Shown: positions 24,601 to 34,654, numbered from the stretch's first letter. The stretch is 64,000 bases of DNA from Lagopus muta (GCF_023343835.1 NC_064439.1:19787433-19851432), one strand, 5' to 3'. A program made the numbers and translations. The notes: generated from the sequence alone by a model not told the origin.

Positions 24601-27600
24601 GGTGTACTAGAGTTAATGTTGCTTCTATTTAATAGAGGCAGAACCAAGGCACAGAGATTTGTTTAGATGACTCCATGTGTTTGAGTGACCTTTATTGTTT
24701 CAGAGCACTTGGAATGATACTAAGCTTTCTCTGTTCAGAGCTCATCTTCAGGGGCAGCTGTTACCTTCCATGTTTCTATGAACCACAACTGCACTCTGAA
24801 GACAAGTCAGGCCTCTGAATTTGAGGAGCATCCAGACAGTCACTATCTATGAAGTGCTCACTTGGCAACCTTGTCTTGTCGCCAGAGAAATGCACAGCAG
24901 CCAGGGACAGATTGCAGCTCTTATAGTGCTAGACTCTTCTGCCTTAATGATGGAACCTTCTTTACAGCTCTTGCAGTTCCCTTCTTCACTGTACTACTTT
25001 TCCAGCTTCCATAACACATGGAACAAGCCACGTATCCAATGGCTTCCTTTGTCATGTAATCCTGATTCATATGCACAGTAAGGTTTTCCCAATGCACTGA
25101 GTCACATGTCTGACATTTCACTCCGTTGTTTTAATCTAGATGTTTCCCACTTTGTACATGTAAGGGCGGAAAAAAAAGTGTTACTCAGCTCTGTGTTGAT
25201 TGGAATCTGGTGAATTTAGCTACTGTGAGTTTCTTTTGAGGATTTAACATACCGTAAATTTTCTTGAAAAGACTTGCAAGTTGCTATATCTATGGCTACA
25301 GTAAGGGGTATGTCACTGATTGCATTTCTTCCATACTAAATTTGAAATCGTTCTTGAGAGGTGTGGAATTTTCAGAGGAAAATACACTGTAATTTCACTG
25401 CATCTGTGTTCTTTAACAACAATTTGGCTGAAATTTTCAGTGTCAGAAAGCCTGGAGTTGTACCCACTGCAACTACTTGTTGTTGCATGGATAAATAAAT
25501 AAATTAACAAATGAATTATACAAATGAATTAACAAATGAGAAAACTACGGGAGTTGAAATGAAAATGAACAGAATGTCAGGAAGCTTTGTCACAAATATC
25601 AGCATATTGCTAGCTGCAGCAACAGTGTTATAAGAAACATCATCGTGTCTAAATGCAGCATAATTGCGTCTGTATTCTAACAGATTTATGGTCTTTTCAA
25701 GTACATGAGATATAGAGCTAAAGTCATTGTCTTGTCTTAACGTTAACAGATTTATTTGTGCTTTTAACATCTCAGTGTATAAGTTGTAATTGCACTATAG
25801 ATCAATGAAAAAATGTGCAATCATTTATCTTAATCATGGGTCCCACAGCAGTGTCATTAAGAGCATCAGAGCAATCAGAGCATTCTTGCACCCTTGACCT
25901 GCTTTCATGAGGGTGATGTCAGGAGGCCTTTCCCATTTTTCCTCTTAGCAATGTGTGTAAGCTATTAAGAAACGAACGGCAGCAGCACTCTGTGGTAGTG
26001 CTTGTTGTCAAGACTTCAGCATTGCAAAGTAACATGCAAGACCTGAATGATATGGTGAGATCTGTGCAACAAGTACGAGCGTTCTGGTATGAGTTGTTAA
26101 ATCTGTCCTGATGTAGTTACTCTTGAGCCAAGAAGACAGAAGATGCAAGATAATGTAAACAGGCAGATGAAGGGAGGTTTGGGATATAGAAAACAGTCCT
26201 GAAAATGAATTATGGCTTTCAGTTGCCAAAAGGCAGGAGAAACTCTGAAATTATCAGCGTGCAGATAAGCTTCTTGAGCTCTAATTACATGTGCATGTGA
26301 GTGCATAAATACACATTTATTTTCATATACTCTTCTGAAGTGTGTAGTTTATGTACCTTATTCAATGATACAGTGTGAAAATGATTTTACTAAGTCTGTG
26401 TGGGGAAATGCAAATGGTTGTTCCAAAGGGAAAAGAAGGGGTGCTCAAATTTGAGTACTGAGAAGCTGTTCAGAATGGCTAGAGCTGGCAGAAAACGTGT
26501 TTACCAAAGCAGTCCGTATTCAAGGCATTAATAACTGGCAGAGAAGGATGGAACAATTCCTCCCAGACACCTCCTCCTCAGCTTCCCACCCTTGGCACAG
26601 CAGCTATCCAGCCATGTTCTCTCCTGAGCTCTCCTTGGTCAAGGATTTTTCTGAGGTGCTCTGAAAACTGCAGAATATATGTATCACTCCTTCCTCACAC
26701 CAATCGTGCATCAAAGCTAAGCTGGGTGGTGATGACCTCAGGGTCAAAGTTACATGTTTCTTCTTATGGAACGGGCAAATAATTGAACATGATCAAGTTT
26801 CAGCAGCTTAGCAAATGACCGTAACAGTCGAATCACCACTGCTTTTCATCTTTCAGTCAGTTTGCAGATACACTTCAGCTTGTAGCTGGAGTGAGCTGAG
26901 AGAGCAAGGACGGGTACAGCAGACCAGCCAGTTGGCAACTTCTTAATTTGCAGAAGCTTGGTCACCTGTGATTGCACATTCAATACAGAACACAGCCCTT
27001 TCACAATAACATCTTCTGGTCATCCTTTCTTCTTGCCAGTCAATGCATTTACAATGTGAAGGACTTTTTGATGGTGTCTGTATTTCTGAGTGCATTCCAC
27101 AAGGGCAGCATTGAATTACATGGAAAATTGTTCAGCTGCTTGATCTCTCCCTGAATAAACCTTCCTCATAGCCTGATCTGTACTGGTAGTATCTTGCAAT
27201 ATGAGACTAATTATAACTGGTTAGAGGGCCTCAGATTGGAGTTAAAATACATAGGCCTGTAATGAAATGCATTTTATTGTATCTGTGGAGTCGTTTCATT
27301 TTCTTTCTCCTGTGGCTACGTTACTCTTTTCATTTTCTCTTGAGTAGCAGTTGTGCAGTGTACAATTGTATTTATAAATTTGTGAACTGTAGGGGTGTGT
27401 GTTTTAATATATGTGAAGTCTGTATTTCTGAACTGCTCATTGGAAAAAGGAATAGCCAGAAAGCCAGGGAGAACCCTGGACTAATGACTCTGCGCTGTTT
27501 TATTTTAGGCTTTCCTGACAAAGTATCAATAAAGCAATGCTACCGTCTTCTGGGAAACAGCCTCAACGTACACGTGGTGGCAAAGTTGATCTCCATTCTA

Positions 27601-27609
27601 CTCGGATAA
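556..27609 (+). CDS. TRDMT1: TRDMT1 (DNMT2), tRNA aspartic acid cytosine-38 methyltransferase, complete, 11 coding exons
   Basis: Coding exons 556-619, 8529-8638, 10216-10292, 11634-11705, 15076-15141, 16639-16708, 17799-17882, 18302-18666, 22281-22338, 23263-23392 and 27509-27609 join in phase (1197 nt, 398 aa plus stop); all introns are GT-AG. The family transfers methyl from S-adenosylmethionine to C38 of tRNA-Asp, and to other tRNAs, in a DNA-methyltransferase fold. Visible motifs: SAM loop LELYSGIGG at residues 7-15; catalytic SPPCQPFTR with Cys79; ENV at 119-121; SRLR at 159-162; CFT at 299-301, a DNMT2 hallmark; and GNSLNV at 381-386. The human protein has 391 aa; the extra residues fall in the variable part of exon 8. 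The start has G at -3 and +4. No frameshift or lost catalytic residue is seen. CUBN follows on the same strand about 7.7 kb downstream. Identity is very secure; exon borders come from phase and splice signals, not transcripts. Confidence 0.97.
671..744 (+). promoter_or_regulatory. Cluster of three YY1-type motifs at the start of TRDMT1 intron 1
   Basis: The 13-mer CGCCATCTTCTCG occurs at 671-683 and again at 716-728, exactly 45 bp apart. AAGATGGC on the other strand follows at 737-744. All contain the YY1 core GCCAT/ATGGC and lie just downstream of the first splice donor at 620. YY1 binding is inferred from the motif only. Confidence 0.5.
1769..1792. repeat. TA/CA dinucleotide microsatellite
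   Basis: A short TATATATATATA tract runs into ACACACACA just before the mariner-like element. Confidence 0.7.
1801..2263. mobile_element. Non-autonomous mariner-like DNA transposon (Galluhop/Mariner_GG type)
   Basis: The left end (GGTTGCTCTGAAAGTAGTGC) and the reverse complement of the right end (GCACTCCACAAATAATGCC) form imperfect terminal inverted repeats, and TA follows the right end. At about 460 bp it is shorter than an autonomous mariner and has no transposase frame. The right end is homologous to the fragment at 30203-30285. The family name is from memory of chicken repeats. Confidence 0.6.
8529..8638 (+). CDS. TRDMT1: TRDMT1 coding exon 2
   Basis: Encodes residues 22-58, including AAVDVNTLANEVY, the motif II region whose acidic residue contacts SAM ribose. 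A TTTTAATTTTAG acceptor precedes it and GTAATG follows. Ends in phase 0. Confidence 0.97.
10216..10292 (+). CDS. TRDMT1: TRDMT1 coding exon 3 with the catalytic cysteine
   Basis: Encodes residues 59-83 plus two bases of codon 84. Contains FDMILMSPPCQPFT: motif IV with the nucleophile Cys79, the same residue number as in human DNMT2. Acceptor TTCAG, donor GTAGAT. Confidence 0.98.
11634..11705 (+). CDS. TRDMT1: TRDMT1 coding exon 4
   Basis: Encodes residues 84-107 plus two bases: GLQGDVSDPRTKSFLYILDI, the conserved stretch after the catalytic loop. Acceptor TTTTGTAG, donor GTACAA. The exon is 72 nt and keeps phase 2. Confidence 0.96.
12668..12760 (+). repeat. MIR-like ancient SINE fragment
   Basis: Contains GAGGCACAGAAAGGCTGAGTGGCTTGACTGG-type order (a run of GAGGCACAGA, then GTGGCTTGACT, then GATCAC, then GTGACAGA) that follows the MIR core consensus. 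MIR relics are known in birds as well as mammals. Heavily decayed; the call rests on this one block. Confidence 0.5.
12850..12867. repeat. Poly(A) tract
   Basis: An uninterrupted run of about 18 A in TRDMT1 intron 4. Confidence 0.8.
15076..15141 (+). CDS. TRDMT1: TRDMT1 coding exon 5 (ENV motif)
   Basis: Encodes residues 108-129 plus two bases. LPKYLLLENVKGFE carries motif VI ENV at 119-121; the Glu assists cytosine activation. Acceptor CTTTTAG, donor GTAAAG. Confidence 0.97.
16144..16203. repeat. AT-rich imperfect palindrome
   Basis: TTATTAAGCTTATAAT is followed after a few bases by ATAATAAGCTTTATTAA, nearly its reverse complement, and then a third TTATTAAGCTTA. It could fold into a stem of about 14 bp. 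Confidence 0.5.
16639..16708 (+). CDS. TRDMT1: TRDMT1 coding exon 6
   Basis: Encodes residues 130-153 (ELLRTLETCGFKYQEFLLSP), motif VII-like. Acceptor CACTGTCAG, donor GTGAGT. Ends in phase 0, immediately before the inverted-repeat arm of intron 6. Confidence 0.96.
16905..17123 (+). repeat. Left arm of a long inverted repeat in TRDMT1 intron 6
   Basis: Aligned by eye to the reverse complement of 22778-22991. I count seven substitutions over about 205 bp, plus a small gap near the 17111 end. It is not coding and is not a recognised CR1, mariner or LTR. The flanks beyond each end do not match. Confidence 0.85.
17799..17882 (+). CDS. TRDMT1: TRDMT1 coding exon 7
   Basis: Encodes residues 154-181, LGIPNSRLRYFLIAKL then a diverged tail. 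SRLR at 159-162 is motif VIII with the two catalytic-pocket arginines. 84 nt, phase 0 in and out. Acceptor GCTTGCAG, donor GTGAGT. Confidence 0.97.
18302..18666 (+). CDS. TRDMT1: TRDMT1 coding exon 8, target-recognition region
   Basis: The largest exon, 365 nt, encodes residues 182-302 plus two bases. It starts with an acidic, serine-rich variable segment, then EAFLFKLETVEEM, KSLLRYAFLLDIV and the DNMT2 signature CFT at 299-301. The variable segment accounts for the extra length over the human enzyme. Donor GTAAGT at 18667. Confidence 0.97.
18667..22280 (+). other. TRDMT1 intron 8 (3.6 kb)
   Basis: AT-rich non-coding DNA. An open frame at 22069-22548 merely reads from intron through exon 9 and is not a separate gene. 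No named repeat was recognised. Confidence 0.6.
22281..22338 (+). CDS. TRDMT1: TRDMT1 coding exon 9
   Basis: Encodes residues 303-322 (YVEGTGSVLQTAVDVQ), matching the conserved EGTGSVLQ block. Acceptor TTGTTAAG, an unusual AAG, donor GTAAGT. Ends in phase 0. Confidence 0.96.
22778..22991 (-). repeat. Right arm of the long inverted repeat in TRDMT1 intron 9
   Basis: Reverse-complement partner of 16905-17123, with 5.65 kb between the arms. Exons 7, 8 and 9 lie between them. In the pre-mRNA the arms could pair into a duplex of about 200 bp. Confidence 0.85.
23263..23392 (+). CDS. TRDMT1: TRDMT1 coding exon 10
   Basis: Encodes residues 323-365 plus one base: an acidic helix, then LKLRYFTPREIANLHGFPPEF, motif IX-like, typical of DNMT2. 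Acceptor TTTGTAG, donor GTATGT. Confidence 0.97.
23393..27508 (+). other. TRDMT1 intron 10 (4.1 kb)
   Basis: Non-coding. Short AAAT-rich repeats sit at 25490-25540. The part from about 26560 to 27170 is less AT-rich and has gene-like composition on the minus strand, but stops interrupt every frame and I could not match it to a family. Confidence 0.55.
27509..27609 (+). CDS. TRDMT1: TRDMT1 coding exon 11 with stop codon
   Basis: Encodes residues 366-398 and TAA at 27607-27609. YRLLGNSLNVHVVAKL is motif X, which completes the SAM site. Acceptor TTATTTTAG. Confidence 0.98.
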
Positions 27610-27890
27610 TTTAGAACCTGAATCGGATGACTGTGGATTGGTGACAGAAAATACTTCAGTCTTTCACGAGCAAGCTGGTGGCAGCCTAACAAACATCAGA
27701 ACTAACTAAAATATATGTCCAGATATTTTGCTAAACAGTTCTGATATGTTTAAATACCTTTCACTCACAGTGAATTTGCACTCCAGATGTCTTTTATTGA
27801 AATGGAAGTTTCCAGGAATTAATTGCTCCTTTTAGATATTGGTTTTACTTTACAAATGAAAAACAGCAGAAATAATTAAATATGTATGTA

Positions 27891-27896
27891 AATAAA
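27891..27896 (+). promoter_or_regulatory. Proximal AATAAA polyadenylation signal of TRDMT1
   Basis: A canonical hexamer 282 bp after the stop codon. Its use is inferred. Confidence 0.55.
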
Positions 27897-28225
27897 AATG
27901 GAGAAAACAGTTTTATCTGAAAGCTGTTCTCAGTACAATATAAAAAGGCTGTAAATGTCAAAGCTGCTTTCATTAAGAGCAAAGACAAGTTTCCGTGTGT
28001 AAAATGCTTTCATTTGTAAACAAGCAATCCATTCCAAACAGATTTAGTGTATATATGATCTAATTTTTTTTTTTTTAAAGCTAATGAAAATGTTAAACTC
28101 AGTATTTTATGTAGACTTTTTAAGAAAACCCGTTGTCATCTGTAGTTTAGGTTTGTCTGATCCTGTCTAAATGCTTTCAAGTTCTGGAACTCAAGTGTGT
28201 CTGTTCTGTATGATTTGTTCAGCTG

Positions 28226-28231
28226 AATAAA
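28226..28231 (+). promoter_or_regulatory. Distal AATAAA polyadenylation signal of TRDMT1
   Basis: A canonical hexamer 617 bp after the stop codon, followed within 40-60 bp by a T-rich element. It lies about 230 bp before an LTR-like repeat. Confidence 0.6.
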
Positions 28232-28460
28232 AATATTTCAAGGTTATCATAACCCTGACAACAACTTGGCTGTTTCTGTTCTCACCCACATTATTTAGGA
28301 TGAGATCATTGCTCCTTACCAATGACCTACACATAAAAGACGCGAAAAGTAAAAACTTTGTGTTTTCATAGATTGCTTCTGGTTCCTGCACACCACTAAG
28401 TTGTCAAAGCTGCCAATCCTGAAAAAGACATTATTTGTTTTTATTTCCCTCGTGGGAAGA

Positions 28461-28850
28461 TGTGGCAGTTGTGTATTGCATCTGGGCTTGTGTATGGGGA
28501 CCTGAATCACGGCCTGAACCTCTGATTGACCACCTGAGGCGAGCACTGAGTCAGCCATGGAGCACAGGTGAAGGCAATTCTCCTGTGCTGCCGGAAGGGG
28601 GGGAGCCTGGCTGCACCTCTCCCAGACCCATTTAAGAGCTGACCACCAGTAGGGAAGGAGCTCTTCTGGAGATCCACTCCACTGGAGTTTTCCACGTGAG
28701 CCCAGGATGTGGGTGAGTGTACCTATCATTTCTGTTTCCTGCTTTGGTGTAACAACATTGTAGCCAAGCTCTCTGTTATACCATACCATCTGTATATTCA
28801 TTAGTTGTACACTGCTATACCATAACATTGGTATATTCATTAATTGTACA
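28461..28850 (+). mobile_element. LTR-like element, probably a solo LTR of an endogenous retrovirus
   Basis: Starts TGTGGCAG. It carries CCCAGACCCATTTAAGAGCTG followed by TCTGGAGATCC, the same order (CCAGACCTCATTTAAGG, then GCTGGAAATCC) as the pair at 44404 and 46231. The ATTTAAG stretch would be the TATA-like box. No internal viral genes are present. Target duplication was not identified, so boundaries are approximate. Confidence 0.45.
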
Positions 28851-28855
28851 GCTTG
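28778..28855 (+). repeat. Tandem duplication of a 39-bp unit
   Basis: ATACCATACCATCTGTATAT at 28778 and ATACCATAACATTGGTATAT at 28817 both continue into TCATTAGTTGTAC/TCATTAATTGTAC. Two diverged copies lie at the right end of the LTR-like element. Confidence 0.7.
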
Positions 28856-30202
28856 ATAGCGCTGGAGAAACTAAAGATGTAGAGAACAAAGTCAGTATAA
28901 AGAAGTCACAGCTTTTCAAATCTGCTGTAGTCATCCTGAAAAAGAGAGCATGCAGTTATTGCTTACTGCCATAGTTTATCTTATTCTGACTTCTTTTTCA
29001 CTTACTCTCTTGGTTGTTGTGCTGCTACTGGACTGTGAAACCAGCAAAACCTTGGGTGAATCTACTACAGGCTGCTTTATTCTTTAAGAGCATTTGGACA
29101 TCTTGTGGTCCCCAGCTATGAAAGAGAAATGAAAATGGATTCTCCTAAAAGAGCTGTAAAGAATAAAAGGCTATCTCTGGTTAGGTAATCTCTTGTAGTA
29201 GTACAGCAGTGGCAAAAACTGTTAGGCTGACGTGAGGCTGTGCCTACTACTAAACTATGCAAAAAGCAAGCTGGTGATGTTACAAACCATAATTGTCTGT
29301 TAAGGTGGTTTTTATTGTGTAGGTGTATCTAATAGATCAGTAACTAGTTACTACATATTCTGGTTCTTGAGAGCCGGGTATAATAATAGATCTTCTAACC
29401 CTGTGGTAGAGGTGAAGCTAAACTGAGTTGAGTGCTTCTTTTCCATCTGTTTGGCATTAATAGACTCCTTTGCTGAGTGCTGTTGGGTTGCAGCTGCTTG
29501 GCCTCACTCAATGATCATGTTGCTTCCTTCTCTGAGCAGCTTTCTACTGAGTGCTTTGCAGCTTCAGCCTTAGTGTTTTCACAGCAATTAAGTATGATTA
29601 CCAAAGCACCTGAAAGGTAGATGGGTGAAGTTGGAAAGACAGCTCTGGAAACTTCCAGAGTCTCGTTTTTGTTTGCATGATTTGCTTATTCTGCACGTGT
29701 GAACTACTTCTCGTTATCTCCATGACATGATGAGCTGAATGTCCTCAGCCTTGCAAAGGTCCACCAAGGAAAAGATCTCGTGGTGGTTGATGCAGTATTT
29801 ATGCAGTCAGCTGTGAGACTTGCACGTTGCCTTACAGAACATCTTACCTGCATTAGCTGGCTGTTGTCTGAGTCAACCTAAGTGTCCCCATGCAAAGAAA
29901 CCTGTGTAATGGTGAAATTACTGAAGTACCATTCCTATAAATCAGAGATTTGAATGGTTTTTTTATACACGACTCATCGTTTTCTGGATAAGGTGCATCT
30001 TCCCCTGTGTGTGTCTGTATAATTCTGTGCTAACAGCTGTGGCAAATTTCTAATACAAATAGGACACTTAGCAACTATTCCTAACCACTTCTCCTGGGTT
30101 AACTGTTCATACCCAGCCCATCCTTTGATTCTTCTGTTCTATTAGCTTGCTGTTCATACTGAACTTCAACATTTAATGATCTTATTGTATAAATGATGAA
30201 TT

Positions 30203-30285
30203 ATACAAGGACTGCTCCAAAAGTAATGTCTCCTATTTTATTGTGCTGGCCCATGACATCAGAGGTGGATTTTGAAACCACATTT
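30203..30285. mobile_element. Mariner-like transposon end fragment
   Basis: Begins ACTGCTCCAAAAGTAATG after a TA and continues with CCCATGACATCAGAGG. It matches the reverse complement of the right end of the element at 1801-2263 with scattered differences, so only one end remains. No opposite terminus was found nearby. Confidence 0.55.
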
Positions 30286-31560
30286 ATATTCTGCATTGGT
30301 TAATTTAAATGAAGTGAGAAATTGGAGAAAACAAACTAATAACTAGTTAATAACCTGAGCATTATTATCATTTCAGGATGGTCTCACAGAAATAGTGTAT
30401 AAAGTAGTAGTCAAGGAAAATGCATGCTATAGTGTAAGAAACTAGGCATAAAGTTCAAAATGGATTCCAGCAAGCATCCTCCTTTTGTCTGGGCAAATGT
30501 GAGTATTCCAGTGTAACAGATCTCATTAAAGGAAGTTGATGCTTGTTTAGTAACAACTTGCTTGAAGAGATAACCGGTATCCGAGACACCATGGAAAGTG
30601 AAGTACTGAGTACTGAAAATGTTTCAGTTTAAATGTTACTGTGAGGAACGTGGAGAGATATGTGTTATTTTTATCTGTATTTAATTAGAAGGGCTGGGGA
30701 GTTGATACAGCTGTCCAAGAAAAGAGGAGCATGGTGTTAGATACCCAGCCAGCCATCTGGGAGTACAAGGAAACTGGGCTGTTCTCTTGGACTTTCTTCT
30801 GCCCTGTTTTCTGACAGTGGGAGGAAGCATGGATAAGGGTTATTCTGATAACAGTTCTGATGAAACAAGAATCGGAGTAGGCGAGACTAAAAGGACAACC
30901 TGAAATTTGGAAGGAAAATACTTTCATGATGCTAATATGTTTACTTACATCTGGACAGTAATAAATAGTTTTGATTAGTTCAGATGTTTGCCCTATGCAG
31001 ATTTAAAAAAAAAAAAAAGAAATCATGTTGTTTATAAATATTACACTTAAAATGGGATTCTATCCACAACTAATATTTCTGAATGGCATTTTGACTGTTT
31101 ATTCATGTTACTTACCACGTAGCATTATTCAGTCTACATGTGTTATGAGGTAAAGCATAGGAAAGAGTTCAGGAGAAGGCTGAATGAATTCATTAAGAAA
31201 AGAATACTAGGCTGGTAGACTTCTGGCTGAAGTTCCCGAGTTGCAATAGAAGCCAAGAAGATACTTAGGAGAGGCATTGTGTGCTTGCCCTGCCATGTTT
31301 CCTTCCTTTCCTAAATATCTGCTTTTGGCTATTGTTGGAGACAGAGTACTGACCTCGATGGATCTTTTTCTCAGTCTAATCAGTCTTGTCTTATATTTGT
31401 GTTGTGACAGCATGCCAGTATTTGTGGTCACAACATCAATGCACAGCAAATGATGTATGAGCATACAGTGTGCAGCTCAGGTTTAATCCTCTCAATAAAG
31501 CCAAGAGTACAGAGTAGAATGAATCAGAGAGAGGTTGTGCAGCTTGGTCCATTCTTGGCT

Positions 31561-31785
31561 ATCATAGAATCACAAGGTTGGAAGCGACCTATAAGATCAT
31601 CCAGTCCAACTGTCTCCTCATCGCCACTGCTACCACTAGCACTAAACCACATCACGCAGCACGTCATCCAGATGCCTCTTGAACACTGCCAGGGATGGCA
31701 ACTCCACCACCTCTCTGGGCAGGACATTCCAGTGCCTGACCACTCTCTGAGAGAAAAAGTTCTCCCTTATGTCTAAATTTGGGGT
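31561..31785 (-). mobile_element. CR1 LINE 3' fragment, minus strand
   Basis: The plus strand begins ATCATAGAATCACAAGGTTG, the reverse complement of the CR1 3' end. The minus strand encodes a stretch ending in [20 protein letters not shown], typical of the CR1 ORF2 C terminus. 5' truncated near 31785. Confidence 0.85.
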
Positions 31786-33400
31786 TGTTGGTGGTGAAGG
31801 GTGACTGTGCAAATGGCACTCCTTAAAGATAACTGCAGCACACATTAAAGCCATGTGAGGTATGATGAAAAGACTGGAATAGTCTATAGAAAATAATAAA
31901 ACCGATGTAACTGACCTAATTTTAAAAAGACAATGAAACAGAAAATAGGAAGCATCAGCGTGGTGGTTTGTGAAAGCAACATGTGCTGTTACACAGTGTG
32001 ACTCTTGCAACACGGGAAAAAACAGGTATATGTTATCTCTACCTTCATTGTGATAAAGGAACCAAGGGTGAACTGGGAAAGTAAATAAATTACAGCTGAA
32101 GTCTTTGAACAAAACTCTTTGTTATTTACTAATAAAACAAAAAACCTGGATTCTCTGGTCAGCTGGTTTAACTTCATCAGCAAGTAATTGATTAACTTCA
32201 TCAGCTGTGTGAAGGGAGCAAAATCTTAAGCAGGTGTCAGAGGGCAGTGTGCTGTAGAAGCAGAACAAATCTTTAAGGAGTGATGTGGGAAATGGAGCAT
32301 GGCAGCTGCAGCAGCCCCTGAGGAAGGTGCTGCATAAAGCTTTGCAGATGTGTATGAAGAGGAGGTAGTGGAGGAAAGGAGAAGGGGCTCCTGAGTTTTG
32401 ATGTCTTTGGGCAGTCAACCCTTAACCAGAGAGCAAACCCTTCTGTTGTTTTTCAGCTGTCCCTGTTTCAATAGATGCCATACTGTGGCTGTTGATCCCC
32501 CATACACCAGGTTGGTGCTTTGTAACAGTGTGTTCTTTAGAACTTATTCTGTCACTTTTGAGCATGGGTTATTTTTAGAGAAGGATCAAAGAGAGTTGAG
32601 GAATGTGTGGATAGGAGTACTGGGAGGCATCCCCTCAGCTAAAGGGAAACTCAGGTGAATTAGCATTACTTGGGATTGAGGCAGTGACATGGCTAAGTCT
32701 GCAATTATTTAAAATACTTGAGTTGTTCGTTTTTCTTTAACAATTAGCTAGGTTTGAGATCCTCCTCCACAGTTGCATTTCCCCCCTTAAGAAGGGAGCG
32801 TTGCTAAGGCTCCTGTCATATCTCTGCATCTGAGCTGATTTCCTAGGTGCAATTAACTTGTATTGAATTCTGGCTGTGCTCTCTTGTCTTCTATAGAAGA
32901 ACCTTTGCGTTGCAAGCATGCGCTACTGGAGAAGTAGATGGACACCACCATTTCATTTCACACAGCTACATACCAAAGCACAAGATGGTGGTGAAGTGTT
33001 GCTGCTAGTACAGGATGAACTTCAACCTGAATTAGGTAGAAACAAATGCTCTGTTTCTTCCTGCCAAATCTGTGCACAAACTATTCTCTCTAGAGATGTT
33101 TCTCAGCTATAATGTCAGTGAGGTAATGGAATGATCTATCCCAGAAGGAGGTGTTCACGCCAGCTCTCCTAGTTATAATGAACAGCCCCTGTGCTAATGC
33201 CAGATACTTGCAGGGTTTCCATTCTGTTCCTCCAAAAAATGCTGCCTTAATCCAGTCTATTTTGGTAAAATTGAAAGGATTGACCTATTTTTCTTTTTAA
33301 AATGATTTATAGATCTCTCAGCTTGGCTAGGCTAAGGGGCATTCACTGGGAATAGAGCAATAAGTTAAAATATAATGGAAGTAGTGTGTTATGCAAGGAC

Positions 33401-33470
33401 TAGATAGATGTCCAGAGCTCTCTTTCCATCCCAGGTTTAGATAGGTGTCCAGAGCTCTTTTCATCCTATA
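33401..33470 (+). repeat. Tandem duplication of about 37 bp
   Basis: TAGATAGATGTCCAGAGCTC and TAGATAGGTGTCCAGAGCTC occur 36-37 bp apart, each followed by CTTT and CATCC. Confidence 0.7.
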
Positions 33471-34653
33471 ATCAGGGCATATTGAAAGTCACCTGGTCTT
33501 CAGGTCTACCATTTTCTAAGCTGTAAAGCATGCAAGGAGAGAAGTTGAAAGGAGTTGTTTCTTCTTCCTCCTTGGATTAGCAACATCATCCCCATCCTCA
33601 GTGGTTTGTTGCTCATAGTTGTTTGTTATATTAGAGTTAGTTAGTTGGAAAGAAAAGCTTGAATCGAAGATTGACAGGCAGCAGATAGTCAATGCGTACT
33701 CAGTATGCAAAAGCAATCAATGGAGAAAAGACAGTGTTTTGTAGCCTGTGGCCTCTGTGAAGGTTTGAGACGGAAAGGACCAGTGAATGGCAGCTGCTGT
33801 TATCTCTAGAGATAGCAGCTACAACTGTTGCTGTTTTGCTCTCTTCAGTAGAGATTTGAAGTGTGAGCAACTTGAATGAGTTAACTATTAAGCAAAAGGG
33901 AAAAACACATGATTGTGGTGGGACTGGAGGTACAGGTAGCTCCTAGCATAGGGAAGGGAAAGATACACAGAGCTGCTCCAAACAGGGAGAGAAAAGTAAC
34001 ATCCTGTGCGAGGGGAATAGGGAGACTAGCAAAAGCAAAGGAGGGCATAGCAGGGGCTGTCACATAGAAAGCTGTCTGGGGGGACGGAGAGACTGCAGAA
34101 ACCCTGATAGATGGTAGAAAGCACAGGGACTGACTAGATGGAGTCCCTGGTACAGTGGGGAAATTGAGAATCACTGCCTGGGGGAAGGAAATAAAAGGTC
34201 AAGAACTGAGTGCAGGAGTACCAGGGGAGGGTAGGAAGCGAGTTCCATCGTGGCTTGCAGAGCCATAGGCCCAAGTACATATGGGGCTGCCCCCAGCTCT
34301 TCAACAAACATCCACTCATAATGGCTGCTGCTGGGGTCACAGCTTGGACCTACTCGCCTCATAGACAGAGGTTACATGGAGAATCGCGTTGCCAGGCTGG
34401 ACACTGCAGGGGCCTGAAGAGCAGTGGTGTCCGTGGTATGAAATTAGGCATGACATTTCTTTTGAGATGGATGCTGCTGAAATGGTAGAGGAAAATAGGC
34501 AACATGCAAATTTTGGCTCTCAGAACAGATGATTTTGCATTGTTCAAATACTTTTGAGCCCTACTCAAATCCTTTCTTGGTCTTTTCCATTGTCTGTGGC
34601 TGGCCCTGAATTTGGGAGCCCTAGTGTGTATCATGAATACAGCCTACATGTTC

Positions 34654-34654
<1 letters not shown>

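Larger units (their letters stand above)
27610..28250 (+). other. TRDMT1: TRDMT1 3' untranslated region with two poly(A) signals
   Basis: AT-rich, non-coding DNA follows the stop. AATAAA occurs at 27891-27896 and 28226-28231, giving a short (about 0.3 kb) and a longer (about 0.64 kb) possible 3' UTR. A T-rich stretch lies downstream of the second. The true cleavage sites need 3'-end reads. Confidence 0.7.

Noticed and set aside
27262-27609. 115-codon frame ending at the TRDMT1 stop
   Set aside because: Only the part from 27509 matches TRDMT1 exon 11; the rest is intron read-through.
28316-28840. Antisense 174-codon frame downstream of TRDMT1
   Set aside because: It lies mostly inside the LTR-like repeat, has no recognisable domain and no splice or promoter context.
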